A stretch of DNA of 6,204 nucleotides, taken from NCBI GenBank assembly GCA_017616925.1, contig JAFZXG010000035.1, positions 1 to 6,204 of the forward strand, written 5' to 3'. This DNA is from Clostridia bacterium (GTDB taxonomy: Bacteria > Bacillota > Clostridia > Christensenellales > Borkfalkiaceae). Position 1 is the stretch's first letter; each line of letters starts with the position of its first letter. Of this stretch, positions 6,080-6,204 are shown piece by piece. Both the position numbers and the translations under genes were made by a program. Below the pieces are notes generated by a model. That model saw only the letters and a list, made by a program, of their open reading frames with translations. It was not told the DNA's origin and made no database searches.

Positions 6080-6101
6080 TAGGAAACCGCTTAATATTTT
6101 T

Positions 6102-6141
6102 AAAAAAACAAAATATCCATCCGCTTTACAGATGGATATTT
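6102..6141 (-). terminator. Terminator hairpin of the upstream minus-strand gene
   Basis: The minus strand has AAATATCCATC (6141-6131), a 9-nt loop, and the exact complement GATGGATATTT (6121-6111), followed by TG and seven T (6108-6102). The 11-bp stem is AT-rich but perfect and has the T tract on the minus strand only. It separates GH112 from whatever lies upstream and implies a minus-strand gene ending just beyond it. Confidence 0.65.
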
Positions 6142-6165
6142 CTTTACCGCCTTAAATACTCCCCG

Positions 6166-6204
6166 CTACCCGAGATAGTTCGGATTTATTCTTGCGTTGG
6201 TATA
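6166..6204 (-). CDS. Possible C-terminal tail of an upstream gene (partial)
   Basis: From the window edge one minus frame reads YTNARINPNYLG and stops with TAG at 6168-6166, 24 nt before the terminator hairpin. Its codons resemble those of the other genes here. Another frame is open slightly longer, stopping at 6154-6152, so the choice is uncertain. The tail is too short to assign a family; the terminator behind it is the main reason to expect a gene end here. Confidence 0.3.
   Translation of the reverse strand, partial: YTNARINPNYLG

Noticed and set aside
5912..6140. Catabolite-control (cre) site upstream of GH112
   Set aside because: TGTAAAGCGG and TGTAACGGG looked similar at first but are out of register with the cre consensus and lack its symmetry.
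1..6204. tRNA, rRNA, CRISPR array or insertion sequence
   Set aside because: No cloverleaf-like segment, repeat-spacer pattern, transposase frame or terminal repeat pair was found in the window.

Overview
The window looks like chromosomal DNA of an anaerobic, probably gut-associated Bacillota/Clostridia-type bacterium. The grounds are low-to-middle GC by eye, AT-rich intergenic spacers with sigma-A-like promoters, purine-rich ribosome binding sites, and gene families common in uncultured gut Clostridia. This placement is inference; no ribosomal or other taxonomic marker is present.

Everything that looks coding is on the minus strand, so transcription runs from high to low coordinates. From right to left: (1) 6204-6102 holds a possible 3' tail of an upstream gene and a hairpin plus T-tract terminator. 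(2) 6079-5912 is an elaborate control region: a TTGCTA-17-TATAAT promoter bracketed by a perfect 12-bp inverted repeat, then a leader of about 130 nt with a possible 11-codon leader peptide overlapping a hairpin. (3) 5911-3758 encodes a GH112 phosphorylase of the galacto-N-biose/lacto-N-biose type. (4) A spacer of 97 nt or less carries an extended -10 promoter. (5) 3668-1596 encodes a putative GHL6-type glycoside hydrolase. (6) 1556-459 encodes a two-domain SGNH esterase (GxDLY-like N-domain plus SGNH catalytic domain), followed by a terminator at 408-436. (7) 336-1 is the N-terminal part of a BRO-N domain protein, cut by the window edge, with its own promoter placed so close to the ATG that the mRNA should be essentially leaderless.

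The three enzymes form a compact co-directional block. None shows a signal peptide, so they probably act in the cytoplasm on small imported glycans: phosphorolysis of a beta-galactosyl disaccharide by GH112, cleavage of another linkage by the GHL6 enzyme, and removal of an acyl group by the SGNH esterase. The true substrates cannot be read from the sequence, and no transporter, hexosamine kinase or galT/galE is present in the window. The BRO gene is a separate transcription unit and contains a perfect 16-bp inverted repeat within its coding sequence, the most striking unexplained structure in the window.
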